Origin: Inquilinus limosus
Lineage (GTDB): Bacteria > Pseudomonadota > Alphaproteobacteria > DSM-16000 > Inquilinaceae
Assembly (NCBI RefSeq): GCF_002195995.1
Contig: NZ_NHON01000002.1
Coordinates: 79,971 to 143,970, forward strand
Direction of reading: 5' to 3'
DNA: 64,000 bases
This document shows, piece after piece, positions 35,013-43,593 of the stretch. Positions within the stretch are counted from its first letter, which is position 1. Each line of letters begins with the position of its first letter. A model generated the notes under the pieces. The model saw nothing but the letters and a program-made list of their open reading frames with translations. It did no database searches and had not been told where the DNA came from. Position numbers and translations under genes: made by a program.

Positions 35013-35878
35013 CTCCGTTGTCTCGCATCGTCCGGGTCCAGCCGCCCGTCGATGATCAGCTCGGTGCCGGTGACGTAGCGCGCGTCGTCGGAGGCCAGGA
35101 ACAGGACCCCCTCGGCGATGTCCTGCGGCGTGCCGGAATGGCCCATCCGGAGCGAGGCCCGGGCGATCGCCGCCGGCTCTCCCGCGCTGATGATCGGAGC
35201 ATCGATCGCTGTCGGGCGGATGGAATTGACCCGGACGCCGTTGCGCGCGCCGACGCATTCGAGCGCCCTTGCCCTGGTCAGCAGCGTGATCTCGCCCTTG
35301 CCGGGAGGGCGATAGGGAAAGCGCGGGTTGCCCGCGTGGGTGTCGGTCAGGGCGACGTTGACGACGGCGCCGCCGCCGGACCGCGCGATCGCCGGAATCG
35401 CATGCTCCAACCCCAGCGAAACCGCGAGGAGGCCCGAGGCGCGCTCCCGCCCCAGATCCGCCCATGCCGCATCGGCGCGATGGCCGAGGACCGGCACGCC
35501 GACGGCGTTGACCAGCACATGCAGCGCTCCGAACCCGGACCATGCCGCTTCCACGACCTTTCGCCACGAGACCCCGTCACCGATGTCGTGGCACTGGAAT
35601 GCGACGCGTCCGCCGGCATCGCGGATCATCACCGCGGTCTCGACCCCGGCGCTCGGATCCTTGTCGGCGACCAGAACGACCGCGCCCTGCAGCGCCAGGA
35701 CGAGCGCGCTGGCCCGGCCGATCGGGGACGCCGCCTCCGTCACCAGGACGACCTTTCCCGCCATCCGTCCCGGGACGACTCTGCCTGCCGCCGGCGACCG
35801 GCGGAGCGTCCGGACGTCCCGGCGCCGGGGCCGCGCCCGCGGCCGCTCGTCGGGCGGGGGGAAATACCGCTCATGCAT
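35009..35878 (-). CDS. Degenerate SDR-like protein within the efflux operon
   Basis: Short-chain-dehydrogenase-like protein, 289 residues, with an unusual Pro/Arg-rich N-terminal extension of about 38. The fold is kept, but key motifs are altered: TEAASPIG in place of TGxxxGIG, VNAVG in place of NNAG, and Y-RPPG-K with four instead of three residues between Tyr and Lys. Start at 35878 has AGGAGG 6 bases before and overlaps the RND gene by 8 bases; MAGKVV further in is an alternative. It is placed between the pump and channel genes, and may be a non-catalytic or altered-specificity member. Confidence 0.75.
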   Translation of the reverse strand: MHERYFPPPDERPRARPRRRDVRTLRRSPAAGRVVPGRMAGKVVLVTEAASPIGRASALVLALQGAVVLVADKDPSAGVETAVMIRDAGGRVAFQCHDIGDGVSWRKVVEAAWSGFGALHVLVNAVGVPVLGHRADAAWADLGRERASGLLAVSLGLEHAIPAIARSGGGAVVNVALTDTHAGNPRFPYRPPGKGEITLLTRARALECVGARNGVRVNSIRPTAIDAPIISAGEPAAIARASLRMGHSGTPQDIAEGVLFLASDDARYVTGTELIIDGRLDPDDARQRR

Positions 35879-38800
35879 GTCCGGCCTCCTGTCGGGCGGC
35901 AGCGGCAGGCTCCGCCGCCATGCGGTCGGCCTCGGTGACCGAGGTCAGCCGGCCGAGGCGGGGCGCCAGCCAGGCGCGCAGGTCGTCCATCAGCGTGAAC
36001 ACCGCCGGCACCAGCACTAGGCTGAGCGCGGTCGAGGTGACGAGGCCGCCGATCACCGCCGCCGCCATCGGGCCGCGGAAGCCGGCATCGGTGCCGAAGC
36101 CCAGCGCCGCCGGCATCATGCCGGCGATCATCGCCAGGGTGGTCATGACGATCGGCCGGGCCCGCACCAGGCAGGCCTGGATCAGGGCGGTGCGCCGGTC
36201 GAGCCCGGCCCGCCGCCCCTCGATGGCGAAGTCGACCAGCAGGATCGAGTTCTTGGTGACGATGCCCATCAGCATCAGCAGGCCGATCACCGTGGAGAGG
36301 TCGAGCGCCGCGCCGGTGCCGAGCAGCGCCAGCACCGCCCCGATCGCCGACAGCGGCAGCGCCGCCAGGATGGTCACCGGCTGCAGGAAATCGCGGAACA
36401 GCAGCACCAGGACGGCCAGAACCACCAGCAGGCCGGCCATCATCGCGCCGCCGAAGCTGGCGAACATCTTGTCCATGGATTCGGCGTCGCCATAGGCCGG
36501 CCGCTCCACCCCCTCCGGCAGCTGCGCCAGCGCGGGCAGCGCCTCGATCGCGGCCAGGGCGGTGCCGAGCGGCACGCCGTTCAGATCGGCGTCGACCGAG
36601 ACCCGGCGGCGGCGGTCGAAGCGCTCGACCTCGGCATCGCCGGCGCCGAAGCCGATCTCGGCCACCGAGGTCAGCGGCACGGCCCCGCGGTCGCCGGCCA
36701 CGCGCAGCTGGCGCAGCGTCTCGATGTCGGCGCGGGCCGCGCGGTCCAGCGCCACCCGGATCGGCACCTGGCGGTCGCCGAGGTTGAACTTGGCCGAGTT
36801 GGCGTCGGTGTCGCCGATCGTGGCGATGCGGGCGACGATGCCGATCGCCTGGGCCGAGACGCCGAGCCGCGCCGCCTCGTCCGGCCGCGGACGGATGCGG
36901 ATCTCCGGCCGCGGCAGCGGTTCGGTCGAGCGGGCATTGGCCAGGACCGGCAGGCCGCGCATCTCGCGCTCCAGCGCCCGGGCGGCGGCACTCAGCGCGT
37001 CCGGATCGTCACCGGTCAGCACGATCGACACGTCCTTGCCGCCGCTCTCGCCCAGGAAGGCGAAGCGGATGTCCGGGATCCGCGACAGCTCGTCCCGGGC
37101 CGACCGCTCGAACGCCTTGCGGGTCACCTGGCGCTCGCTGCGCGGCTTCAGGACGATCACCAGGCTGGCCTTGGCGATGTCGCCGCTCGAGGCGTTGGCG
37201 TCGGCCGCGGCGGCGCCGCCGGCCTCGCCGATGGTGGCGAAGACGTGGTCGACCTCCGGCCGCTGCCGCAGCTCGGCGGCGATGCGCCCGGCCACCGCAT
37301 CGGTGTCGGCCAGGGTGGCGCCGGGCGGCAGCTCGACCGTCAGGTTCGAGATCCGGCTGTCGCTGTCCGGCAGGAAGCCGGAGGGTAGCAGCGGCACCAG
37401 CAGCAGCGACCCGGCGAGGAGGGCGCCGGCCGCGGCCAGGGTGGCCCCGCGGTGGTCGAGCGTCCAGTTCAGCAGCCGGACATAGCGGCCGCCCGGCGGC
37501 GTGGCAACCGCATCGCCGCCCGTCGCCGCGCGCTTCGGCTGCAACAGATAGGCCGCCATCAGCGGCGTCAGCAGCCGTGCCACCAGGAGCGAGGCGAGCA
37601 CGGCGACCGCCACGGTCAGGCCGAACTGCTCGAAATACTGGCCGGTGACGCCGCCGATGAAGCTGACCGGCGCGAACACCGCGACGATGGTCAGGGTGGT
37701 GGCGACCACGGCGAGGCCGATGGCGTCGGCCGCGTCGATCGCGGCGCGGTAGGGCCGCTTGCCGAGATGCAGGTGCCGGTCGATGTTCTCGATCTCGACG
37801 ATCGCGTCGTCGACCAGGATGCCGATCACCAGGGTCAGCGCCAGCAGCGAGATGCTGTTCAGGGTGAAGCCCAGCAGGTCCATCGCCCAGAAGGCCGGCA
37901 GGATCGACAGGGGCATGGCCACGGCCGCGATCAGCGTCGCCCGCCAGTCGTGCAGGAACAGGAACACCACCAGCACGGTCAGCAGCGCGCCTTCGACCAG
38001 CGTCGCCATCCCCGAATCGTAGCTGTCGCGGGTGTATTCGACGGTCGAGGCGATCTCGCCGATGGTGACGCCCGGCGTGCGGGACTGGAGCTCGGCCAGC
38101 CGCGCGGCGACGCCGTCGGCCACCACCGTGTCGCTGGCACCCTTGGCGCGGTAGACCGCGAAGGCGACCACCGGCTCGCCGTCGAGCCGGGCCAGCGAGC
38201 GCTGTTCCCCGGCGCCGTCGGTGACGGTGCCGAGGGTGGCGAGCCTGGCCCAGCGGCCGTTCGGCAGCGCGATCGGCGTGTCGGCCAGGGCCGACACGGT
38301 GCGGGCGCCGCCGAGAGTGCGGATCGCCTGCTCGCGGGCGCCGATCTCGCCCCGGCCGCCCGGGACGTCGGCGTTGGTGCTGCGCAGCTGGGCGTTGACC
38401 TGGTCGGCGGTGATGCCGAGCGCCGCCAGCCGGTCGGGGTCGAGCTCGACCCGGATCTCGCGGCCGACGCCGCCCAGGCGCTGCACCTTCTGCACCCCGG
38501 TCACGGCCAGCAGGTCGCGGGCGATCCGGTCGTCGACGAACCAGGACAGGTCGACCGCCGACATCTGCGGCGCGCGCACGCCGTAATAGAGGATGGCGCC
38601 GCCTTCGACGTCGAGGCGGGCGACGATCGGCTCCTCGATGCCCTGCGGCAGGTCGCTGCGGATGTTGGTCACCGCGTCGCGCACATCGGTGGCGGCGCGA
38701 TCCGGGTCGACGCCGATGCGGAACTCGACCGTGGTCGAGGACGTGCCGTCGGCGATGGTCGAGGTGATGTGGCGCGCCCCGGCCAGTCCGGCAACGGCTC

Positions 38801-39011
38801 CTTCGATCCGGCGGGTGACCTGGCTCTCCAGCTCCGAAGGCGCGGCGCCGGCCTGGGTGACCGTGACCGTGACGATCGGGAATTCGATCTTCGGGTTGGC
38901 GTTGACCGGCAGGCGCAGGAAGGACCACCAGCCCGCCAGGGTCAGGACCGCGAACAGGACGAGGACCGGGATCGGCCGGCGGATCGACCAGGAGGAGAGG
39001 CCGGAGGTCAT
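35871..39011 (-). CDS. RND efflux transporter permease (AcrB/HAE1-like)
   Basis: Inner-membrane proton-driven pump of 1046 residues that takes substrates from the periplasm and inner leaflet. A first membrane segment (about 10-30), two large periplasmic domains, and a second half repeating the layout fit the family. The proton-relay motif GILVDDAIVEIENI lies in segment 4 near residue 395. It overlaps the adaptor gene by 4 bases and the SDR gene by 8. Together with adaptor and TolC-type channel it would form a complete tripartite exporter. Confidence 0.95.
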   Translation of the reverse strand: MTSGLSSWSIRRPIPVLVLFAVLTLAGWWSFLRLPVNANPKIEFPIVTVTVTQAGAAPSELESQVTRRIEGAVAGLAGARHITSTIADGTSSTTVEFRIGVDPDRAATDVRDAVTNIRSDLPQGIEEPIVARLDVEGGAILYYGVRAPQMSAVDLSWFVDDRIARDLLAVTGVQKVQRLGGVGREIRVELDPDRLAALGITADQVNAQLRSTNADVPGGRGEIGAREQAIRTLGGARTVSALADTPIALPNGRWARLATLGTVTDGAGEQRSLARLDGEPVVAFAVYRAKGASDTVVADGVAARLAELQSRTPGVTIGEIASTVEYTRDSYDSGMATLVEGALLTVLVVFLFLHDWRATLIAAVAMPLSILPAFWAMDLLGFTLNSISLLALTLVIGILVDDAIVEIENIDRHLHLGKRPYRAAIDAADAIGLAVVATTLTIVAVFAPVSFIGGVTGQYFEQFGLTVAVAVLASLLVARLLTPLMAAYLLQPKRAATGGDAVATPPGGRYVRLLNWTLDHRGATLAAAGALLAGSLLLVPLLPSGFLPDSDSRISNLTVELPPGATLADTDAVAGRIAAELRQRPEVDHVFATIGEAGGAAAADANASSGDIAKASLVIVLKPRSERQVTRKAFERSARDELSRIPDIRFAFLGESGGKDVSIVLTGDDPDALSAAARALEREMRGLPVLANARSTEPLPRPEIRIRPRPDEAARLGVSAQAIGIVARIATIGDTDANSAKFNLGDRQVPIRVALDRAARADIETLRQLRVAGDRGAVPLTSVAEIGFGAGDAEVERFDRRRRVSVDADLNGVPLGTALAAIEALPALAQLPEGVERPAYGDAESMDKMFASFGGAMMAGLLVVLAVLVLLFRDFLQPVTILAALPLSAIGAVLALLGTGAALDLSTVIGLLMLMGIVTKNSILLVDFAIEGRRAGLDRRTALIQACLVRARPIVMTTLAMIAGMMPAALGFGTDAGFRGPMAAAVIGGLVTSTALSLVLVPAVFTLMDDLRAWLAPRLGRLTSVTEADRMAAEPAAAARQEAGHA

Positions 39012-40249
39012 GGCCGGCCCGCCAGCGGCCGGAACAGGGCCGGCATCTCGTCCGCGACGGTCACCCGGTCGCCGTCGCGCAGGAACGCCCCGGCGCTGAG
39101 CACCACGGGCTGGCCGGGGGCGAGCCCCGAGCGGATCTCTGCCCAGCCGTCCTGGCGCAGGCCGACCGTCACCACCCGGCGGGCGACGGTGCCGTCGGCG
39201 GCGACCGTGAGCACCGCGCTGTCGCCGAGGTCGTCGCGCTGGATCAGCGCCGAATCGGGGATGACGACGGCGCCGTCGCGGCGCTCCGCCACGATGGCGG
39301 CGCGGCCGAACACCCCCGGCCGCAGCCGCGGGTCGACCGGCAGCGCGATGCGCGCCCGGCCGAGTCGACTGTCCCGGTCGGCCTTCGGGGCCACCAGCCG
39401 CACCCGGCCGTCGAACGCTTCCTCGACGCCGGTGACCCTGATCCGGGCCGGCTGGCCCGCCGCCAATGCCGGCAGGTCGACCTCGGGCACCTCGGCCTCG
39501 AGCTCGACCTCCCCCTCGCGGATCAGCTTGACCAGCGGCCCGGAGCCTGCGAGCGCGCCGACCCGGGCGGCGCGTTCGGAGACGATGCCCGCGGTCGGCG
39601 CCCGGATCTCGGCCCGGCCGAGCCGGGTGCGGGCGTCGTCGGCCTTGGCCTGCGCCTGCGCCACCTCGGCCCGCGACACCTCCAGCATCTTGTTGGAGGA
39701 GACGGCGACGGCGCGCCGCTTGTCGTATTCCTGCGGGTTGAAGGCGGAGGAGCCGCGCAGCTGCTCGATGCGCCGGAAGCTGACCGCGGCCTCGGCCTGG
39801 GTCGCCTGATCGCGGGCCAACCCGGCCTGCGCCCGCAGCACCGCCGCCTCGGCGTCGTGCAGCGCGGCGGTCAGAAGGTCGGTCTCCAGCCGGAGGATCA
39901 CCTGGCCGGCAGCGACCCGGTCGCCTTCCTCGACCAGCACCTCGGCGATGCGCTGGCCCTCGATGGCGGTGCCGATCGCGATCTCCTCGCGCGGCATCAC
40001 CGTGCCGGTCAGCGACAGCATCCGTTCGATCGGGCGCTGCCGGGCGATGGCCACCGAGACCACCGGCCGGGCCTGCCCGGCCGGCGCCATGGCCGATCCG
40101 ATGCCGTCGGCGCCGGTCATCACGACGGCCGTGGCCGCCAGGGCGGCCGCTCCCAGGCCGAACAGCACGGCCAGCCAGGGCCGCGGGCGGCGCCGCGCGG
40201 CTTGCATCACGGGTCGTTCCGCCGGGTCTGGCGGTCGGCTATCGGACAT
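39008..40249 (-). CDS. Efflux RND transporter periplasmic adaptor subunit (AcrA/HlyD-like)
   Basis: Membrane-fusion protein, 413 residues, bridging the pump and the outer-membrane channel. N-terminal membrane anchor at about residues 25-45 (WLAVLFGLGAAALAATAVV), lipoyl half-motifs around ARQRPIERMLSLTGTV and a second half near APTAGIV, with a coiled-coil hairpin between (AEAAVLRAQAGLARDQATQ). Start at 40249 gives the usual size; the open frame extends to 40450 but without family features. ATGA overlap with the RND gene. Confidence 0.92.
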   Translation of the reverse strand: MSDSRPPDPAERPVMQAARRRPRPWLAVLFGLGAAALAATAVVMTGADGIGSAMAPAGQARPVVSVAIARQRPIERMLSLTGTVMPREEIAIGTAIEGQRIAEVLVEEGDRVAAGQVILRLETDLLTAALHDAEAAVLRAQAGLARDQATQAEAAVSFRRIEQLRGSSAFNPQEYDKRRAVAVSSNKMLEVSRAEVAQAQAKADDARTRLGRAEIRAPTAGIVSERAARVGALAGSGPLVKLIREGEVELEAEVPEVDLPALAAGQPARIRVTGVEEAFDGRVRLVAPKADRDSRLGRARIALPVDPRLRPGVFGRAAIVAERRDGAVVIPDSALIQRDDLGDSAVLTVAADGTVARRVVTVGLRQDGWAEIRSGLAPGQPVVLSAGAFLRDGDRVTVADEMPALFRPLAGRP

Positions 40250-40368
40250 GTCTGTTTCGCTCTGGTTCTTCGAGCGGGCGGAACTCGTCGGGGAGCTCCG
40301 GCCTGCCGAGGGGATGCGCCTATCGCGCTGGGTCTGATGGTCCTGAAAGGGCTGGAGATCGGCAGCCG

Positions 40369-40584
40369 TCACGGCCTGCTGACGGAAGCGCCGCAGACCG
40401 CCAGGGTGTCCCTGGGCTTCAGCGCCGCAGCCAGGCGCTGGGATCCCCACGCCATGATCAGCACGGCCCCGATCACGCCCAGGATCGCCAGCGACATCGC
40501 CGTGCGCCGCACGGGGTCGGCCGCGGTCACGGGCTCGCCTGACGCTATGGACCCCGCACGCATCGACGACCGTTCATCGACCAT
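40369..40584 (-). CDS. Small single-pass membrane protein
   Basis: ORF of 71 residues just upstream of the efflux adaptor, on the same strand, with a 119-base gap. A hydrophilic N-terminus is followed by one clear membrane segment (AMSLAILGVIGAVLIMAWG, residues about 29-47) and a short tail. AAGG lies about 10 bases before the ATG at 40584. Family not recognised; it could be a small accessory or regulatory peptide of the pump, or a chance ORF. Confidence 0.45.
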   Translation of the reverse strand: MVDERSSMRAGSIASGEPVTAADPVRRTAMSLAILGVIGAVLIMAWGSQRLAAALKPRDTLAVCGASVSRP

Positions 40585-40864
40585 GTCTCTCGACCTTCTG
40601 CCGCCGGATCGCTCTTCGCCCTGGCGACGCCATGGCGCGACATTCCCCTTGGGGCGATGTCCCGATCCCCGACAGCCAATGCACCCCCAGCATTGCCCGA
40701 ACATTGCACGCGATGTTCTGCCAGCCCTGCCGGCATTGGCGGCTGTGAAGAATGAGCCGGGCATGGATCATTGTGCTGGCGGCGGGGTGCGTTCCCGGCT
40801 TCAGTGAAGTGACGGCCCGAACCTGCGCGGCCGTTGAAGGAGAACCGATCTTGCGGAGGCTGGC

Positions 40865-42223
40865 ATGGCTCGCCGTCCATCCCTGACACGGCGGCTGGTG
40901 CTGCGCCTTTCCGCGTTGCAGATCGTGGCCGTCATCCTCGCGGTGATCGCGACATTCGTGCTGCTGGCAGGGAAGCAGGATCGCGAGTCCTTCGGTGCCG
41001 TCTATGTCGCCGACATCCTCGGAAAGAACGTGGAGCGGGCCGGGGATGGAGGGCTGAGCCTGTCGGACTCTCCGGCCGTGCAGGAGATCCGCCGACGGAT
41101 CGCCTCGGGCTTCTGGTTTCGCATCACCGACGGCACCCGGACGATCGCCGAGGGCGCCGGCCCCACCGACATCCTGTCGGTCGCCGAGGCCCTGCAGGGC
41201 GGCGTCAACTATTCCGAGCTGAATGCGCCGGACGGGACATTCATCGGCTCGCTCCAGGCGATCAGCACACCGGATGGGCTCAGGCTGCTCGTCGCCACCG
41301 GCCCGATCGACATGGGACTCTGGGCGATACTCGTCGCCGCCGTGGATCCGGACAGCGCCTATTTCCTGTACCTGGGCATCGCGCTGGTCATCGGGACGGT
41401 GATCGCGGTGCCGCTGACCGTGCGCTCCGCACTGAAGAATCTCGGTCATGTGGCCAACGCGGCAGCGCGCATCGATCCGGATCGGCGCGGCAACCGGCTG
41501 CCGGTCGAGCAGGTGCCGCGCGAGATCACGCCGCTGGTGGCGGCGGTGAACGAGGCGCTGACCCGCCTGGACGCGGGCTATGAGCGGCAGCGCCGCTTCC
41601 TGGCCAGCGCCGCGCACGAGCTGCGGACGCCCATCGCGATCCTGAAGCTCAGGCTCGAAGCCTTCGGGGACGAGCCCATCAAGGCGAGCCTCGGCCGGGA
41701 CCTCTTGAGGCTCGAGCTCATGGCCGATCAGCTGCTGGACCTCGAGCGTCTGCGCAGCCGCACCAGCCTGTTCTCCGCCGTGGATCTGGTGGCCCTGGCC
41801 CGCAAGGTCGCGGCGGATCTGGCGCCGCTGGCGATCGCCAACGGCTATGACCTGGTCGTCGAGGCGGAGGAGGAGCGGGTCGACGTCGACGGCGACAACG
41901 CGGCGCTGGAACGTGCGACCGCCAACCTGATCCACAACGCCATCCAGCATGGCGGCCAGGCCGGCACGATCGTCGTCCGGGTGGAGCGTGGCGGCAGCAT
42001 CGTCGTCCAGGATGAGGGGTCGGGCATTCCTCGCGAAGAGCGTGAGCGCATCTTCGAGCCGTTCCATCGCCTGGCCGGCGGCGCCGGCTCCGGGCTCGGG
42101 CTCAACCTGGTGTCGGAAATCGCCCAGGCCCATGGCGGCCGGGCCATCGTCCGTGATGGCCCGCGCGGCGGCGCGTCGTTCCATCTGGAACTCGGGCGCC
42201 GTGGCGGGGCAGGGCTCGGCTAG
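40865..42223 (+). CDS. Sensor histidine kinase
   Basis: Membrane sensor kinase, 452 residues. Two membrane segments (about 15-38 and 155-180) enclose a periplasmic domain; a HAMP-like linker follows. The phosphorylation site His is in ASAAHELRTPIAIL (about residue 249). ATP-binding boxes are NLIHNAIQHG (about 357), DEGSGIP and GSGLGLNLV (about 408). No response-regulator gene is adjacent; the orphan OmpR-type regulator at 32874 lies on the other side of the divergent efflux operon and is a plausible partner. Divergent from the small membrane protein gene. Confidence 0.93.
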   Translation: MARRPSLTRRLVLRLSALQIVAVILAVIATFVLLAGKQDRESFGAVYVADILGKNVERAGDGGLSLSDSPAVQEIRRRIASGFWFRITDGTRTIAEGAGPTDILSVAEALQGGVNYSELNAPDGTFIGSLQAISTPDGLRLLVATGPIDMGLWAILVAAVDPDSAYFLYLGIALVIGTVIAVPLTVRSALKNLGHVANAAARIDPDRRGNRLPVEQVPREITPLVAAVNEALTRLDAGYERQRRFLASAAHELRTPIAILKLRLEAFGDEPIKASLGRDLLRLELMADQLLDLERLRSRTSLFSAVDLVALARKVAADLAPLAIANGYDLVVEAEEERVDVDGDNAALERATANLIHNAIQHGGQAGTIVVRVERGGSIVVQDEGSGIPREERERIFEPFHRLAGGAGSGLGLNLVSEIAQAHGGRAIVRDGPRGGASFHLELGRRGGAGLG

Positions 42224-42335
42224 ATGCTTGGGTCATGATCGGCGCGGGGCGTTCGTCATCGCCCCTTCGCAGCCTGCGATTTTGCCGGGGCCGGCCCGGT
42301 CTGAGACCGCGATGCGGCGCTTCGCCCGAAGCTGT

Positions 42336-43346
42336 CTAGCCCACGACCGGCAGGATCGGAGCCTCCACCTGGCTTCTCGGACCGCAGGAGGCGCGCTCGA
42401 TGATGCGGCTCGTGATCTGCACGCGCACCGGGACGTCGGGCGGAATGCGCCCCTGGATCCGGTCGTCGAGCAGCCGCACGCACGCGGCCCCCACCTGCTG
42501 GCCGAAGACCTTGACGGTCGTCAGCTGCGGCGAGATCTGGGTCGCGGCGGAATAGTCTCCGAAGCCGACGACCGAAGCGTCCTCCGGAATCCGGTAGCCG
42601 AGCCGCAGAAGCTCGGAGACCACCGTCAGCGCCAGGCCGTCATGGGCGCAGAAGAAGGCGGTGGGGTGAAACCCCTCGGCATGGGCGGCGCGAAGATGCT
42701 CAGTGAAGCGCGTGTCCGCGTGGAACTTCATCTCGCGGAACCCCACATCGGCCTGCTTCTCCAGGACCTCCCTCACGCCGTAGAAGCGCTCGACACGCCC
42801 GCGGAAGCCCGGCGTCCCGTGCACATAGACGATGCGGCGGTGGCCGAGGGCCAGGAGATAGTTCGCGACGGCGGCACCGGCCTCATGGTCGGTGCCGCCG
42901 ACATGATCGGCCTGCTCGAGCGGCTCCAGCCAGCCCTGCCGGACGATCGGCTTGCCCAGCGCCCGGAGGCGGGCAAAGGTCTCGCGATCATGCGGCCCGA
43001 TCAGGACGGCGCCGCGGCAGGCGCGCACGATGCCCTGGATCTCGTCGGGCTGGTGGGTCCAACGCATGGTGAGGCGATAGCCCAGCTTCTCGGCCTCCAG
43101 CTGGGCGCCATTCTGGATCAGCAGGTAGAGCTCGCTGTTGACGAGATCGGTGTCGTGGAAGATCACCCCCAGGGCGGGCAGTTCCGGCTCGGCGCCCATG
43201 CGCGCATAGCCCAGCTCCGCAGCCACCTCCTGGACGCGCCGGCGCGTCTCCTCGGACACCCCGTCCTTGCCGGACAGGGAGCGTGACACCGCGAATTTCG
43301 ACAGGCCTGTCCGCTGCGCGATGGTCGTCAACGTCACCTTGGCCAT
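42336..43346 (-). CDS. LacI family transcriptional regulator
   Basis: Sugar-responsive repressor, 336 residues. The helix-turn-helix is TIAQRTGLSKFAVSRSL, followed by the hinge (RRVQEVAAELGYARMG) and a periplasmic-binding-like effector domain. GAAGAGGA lies before the ATG at 43346. It is divergent from the long locus of an Opp-type importer and glycoside hydrolases, so it very likely represses those genes until an inducing sugar is present. Confidence 0.92.
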   Translation of the reverse strand: MAKVTLTTIAQRTGLSKFAVSRSLSGKDGVSEETRRRVQEVAAELGYARMGAEPELPALGVIFHDTDLVNSELYLLIQNGAQLEAEKLGYRLTMRWTHQPDEIQGIVRACRGAVLIGPHDRETFARLRALGKPIVRQGWLEPLEQADHVGGTDHEAGAAVANYLLALGHRRIVYVHGTPGFRGRVERFYGVREVLEKQADVGFREMKFHADTRFTEHLRAAHAEGFHPTAFFCAHDGLALTVVSELLRLGYRIPEDASVVGFGDYSAATQISPQLTTVKVFGQQVGAACVRLLDDRIQGRIPPDVPVRVQITSRIIERASCGPRSQVEAPILPVVG

Positions 43347-43388
43347 TGCTGATCCTCTTCCCAGGCCCGGTCCCTTCTAGCACTGGCC

Positions 43389-43512
43389 CATAACGTTTCA
43401 AAAAAGTTTTGTTTCAAGGCTCTGTCGGTGTTCGACATCAGGATGATAGCCTTATTTTCTGTGGATTTTTTTTATGAGTTGGAGCGATTAAATTTCCGTA
43501 TCATAACGCTTT
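43389..43512. promoter_or_regulatory. Two candidate LacI-family operator sites
   Basis: In the AT-rich divergent gap, CATAACGTTTCA (43389-43400) and CATAACGCTTTA (43502-43513) share ten of twelve bases and each centre on a CG step within an AACGTT-like core, as is common for LacI-type operators. Two sites about 113 bases apart would allow looping. Inference only. Confidence 0.4.
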
Positions 43513-43593
43513 ACCTAACGAAATCGCGTGTGCAAGCCTAACTCTTGCCACGGCCGATCATAACAGGCTGGGCTTGGGAGGAGGAGCTCAACG

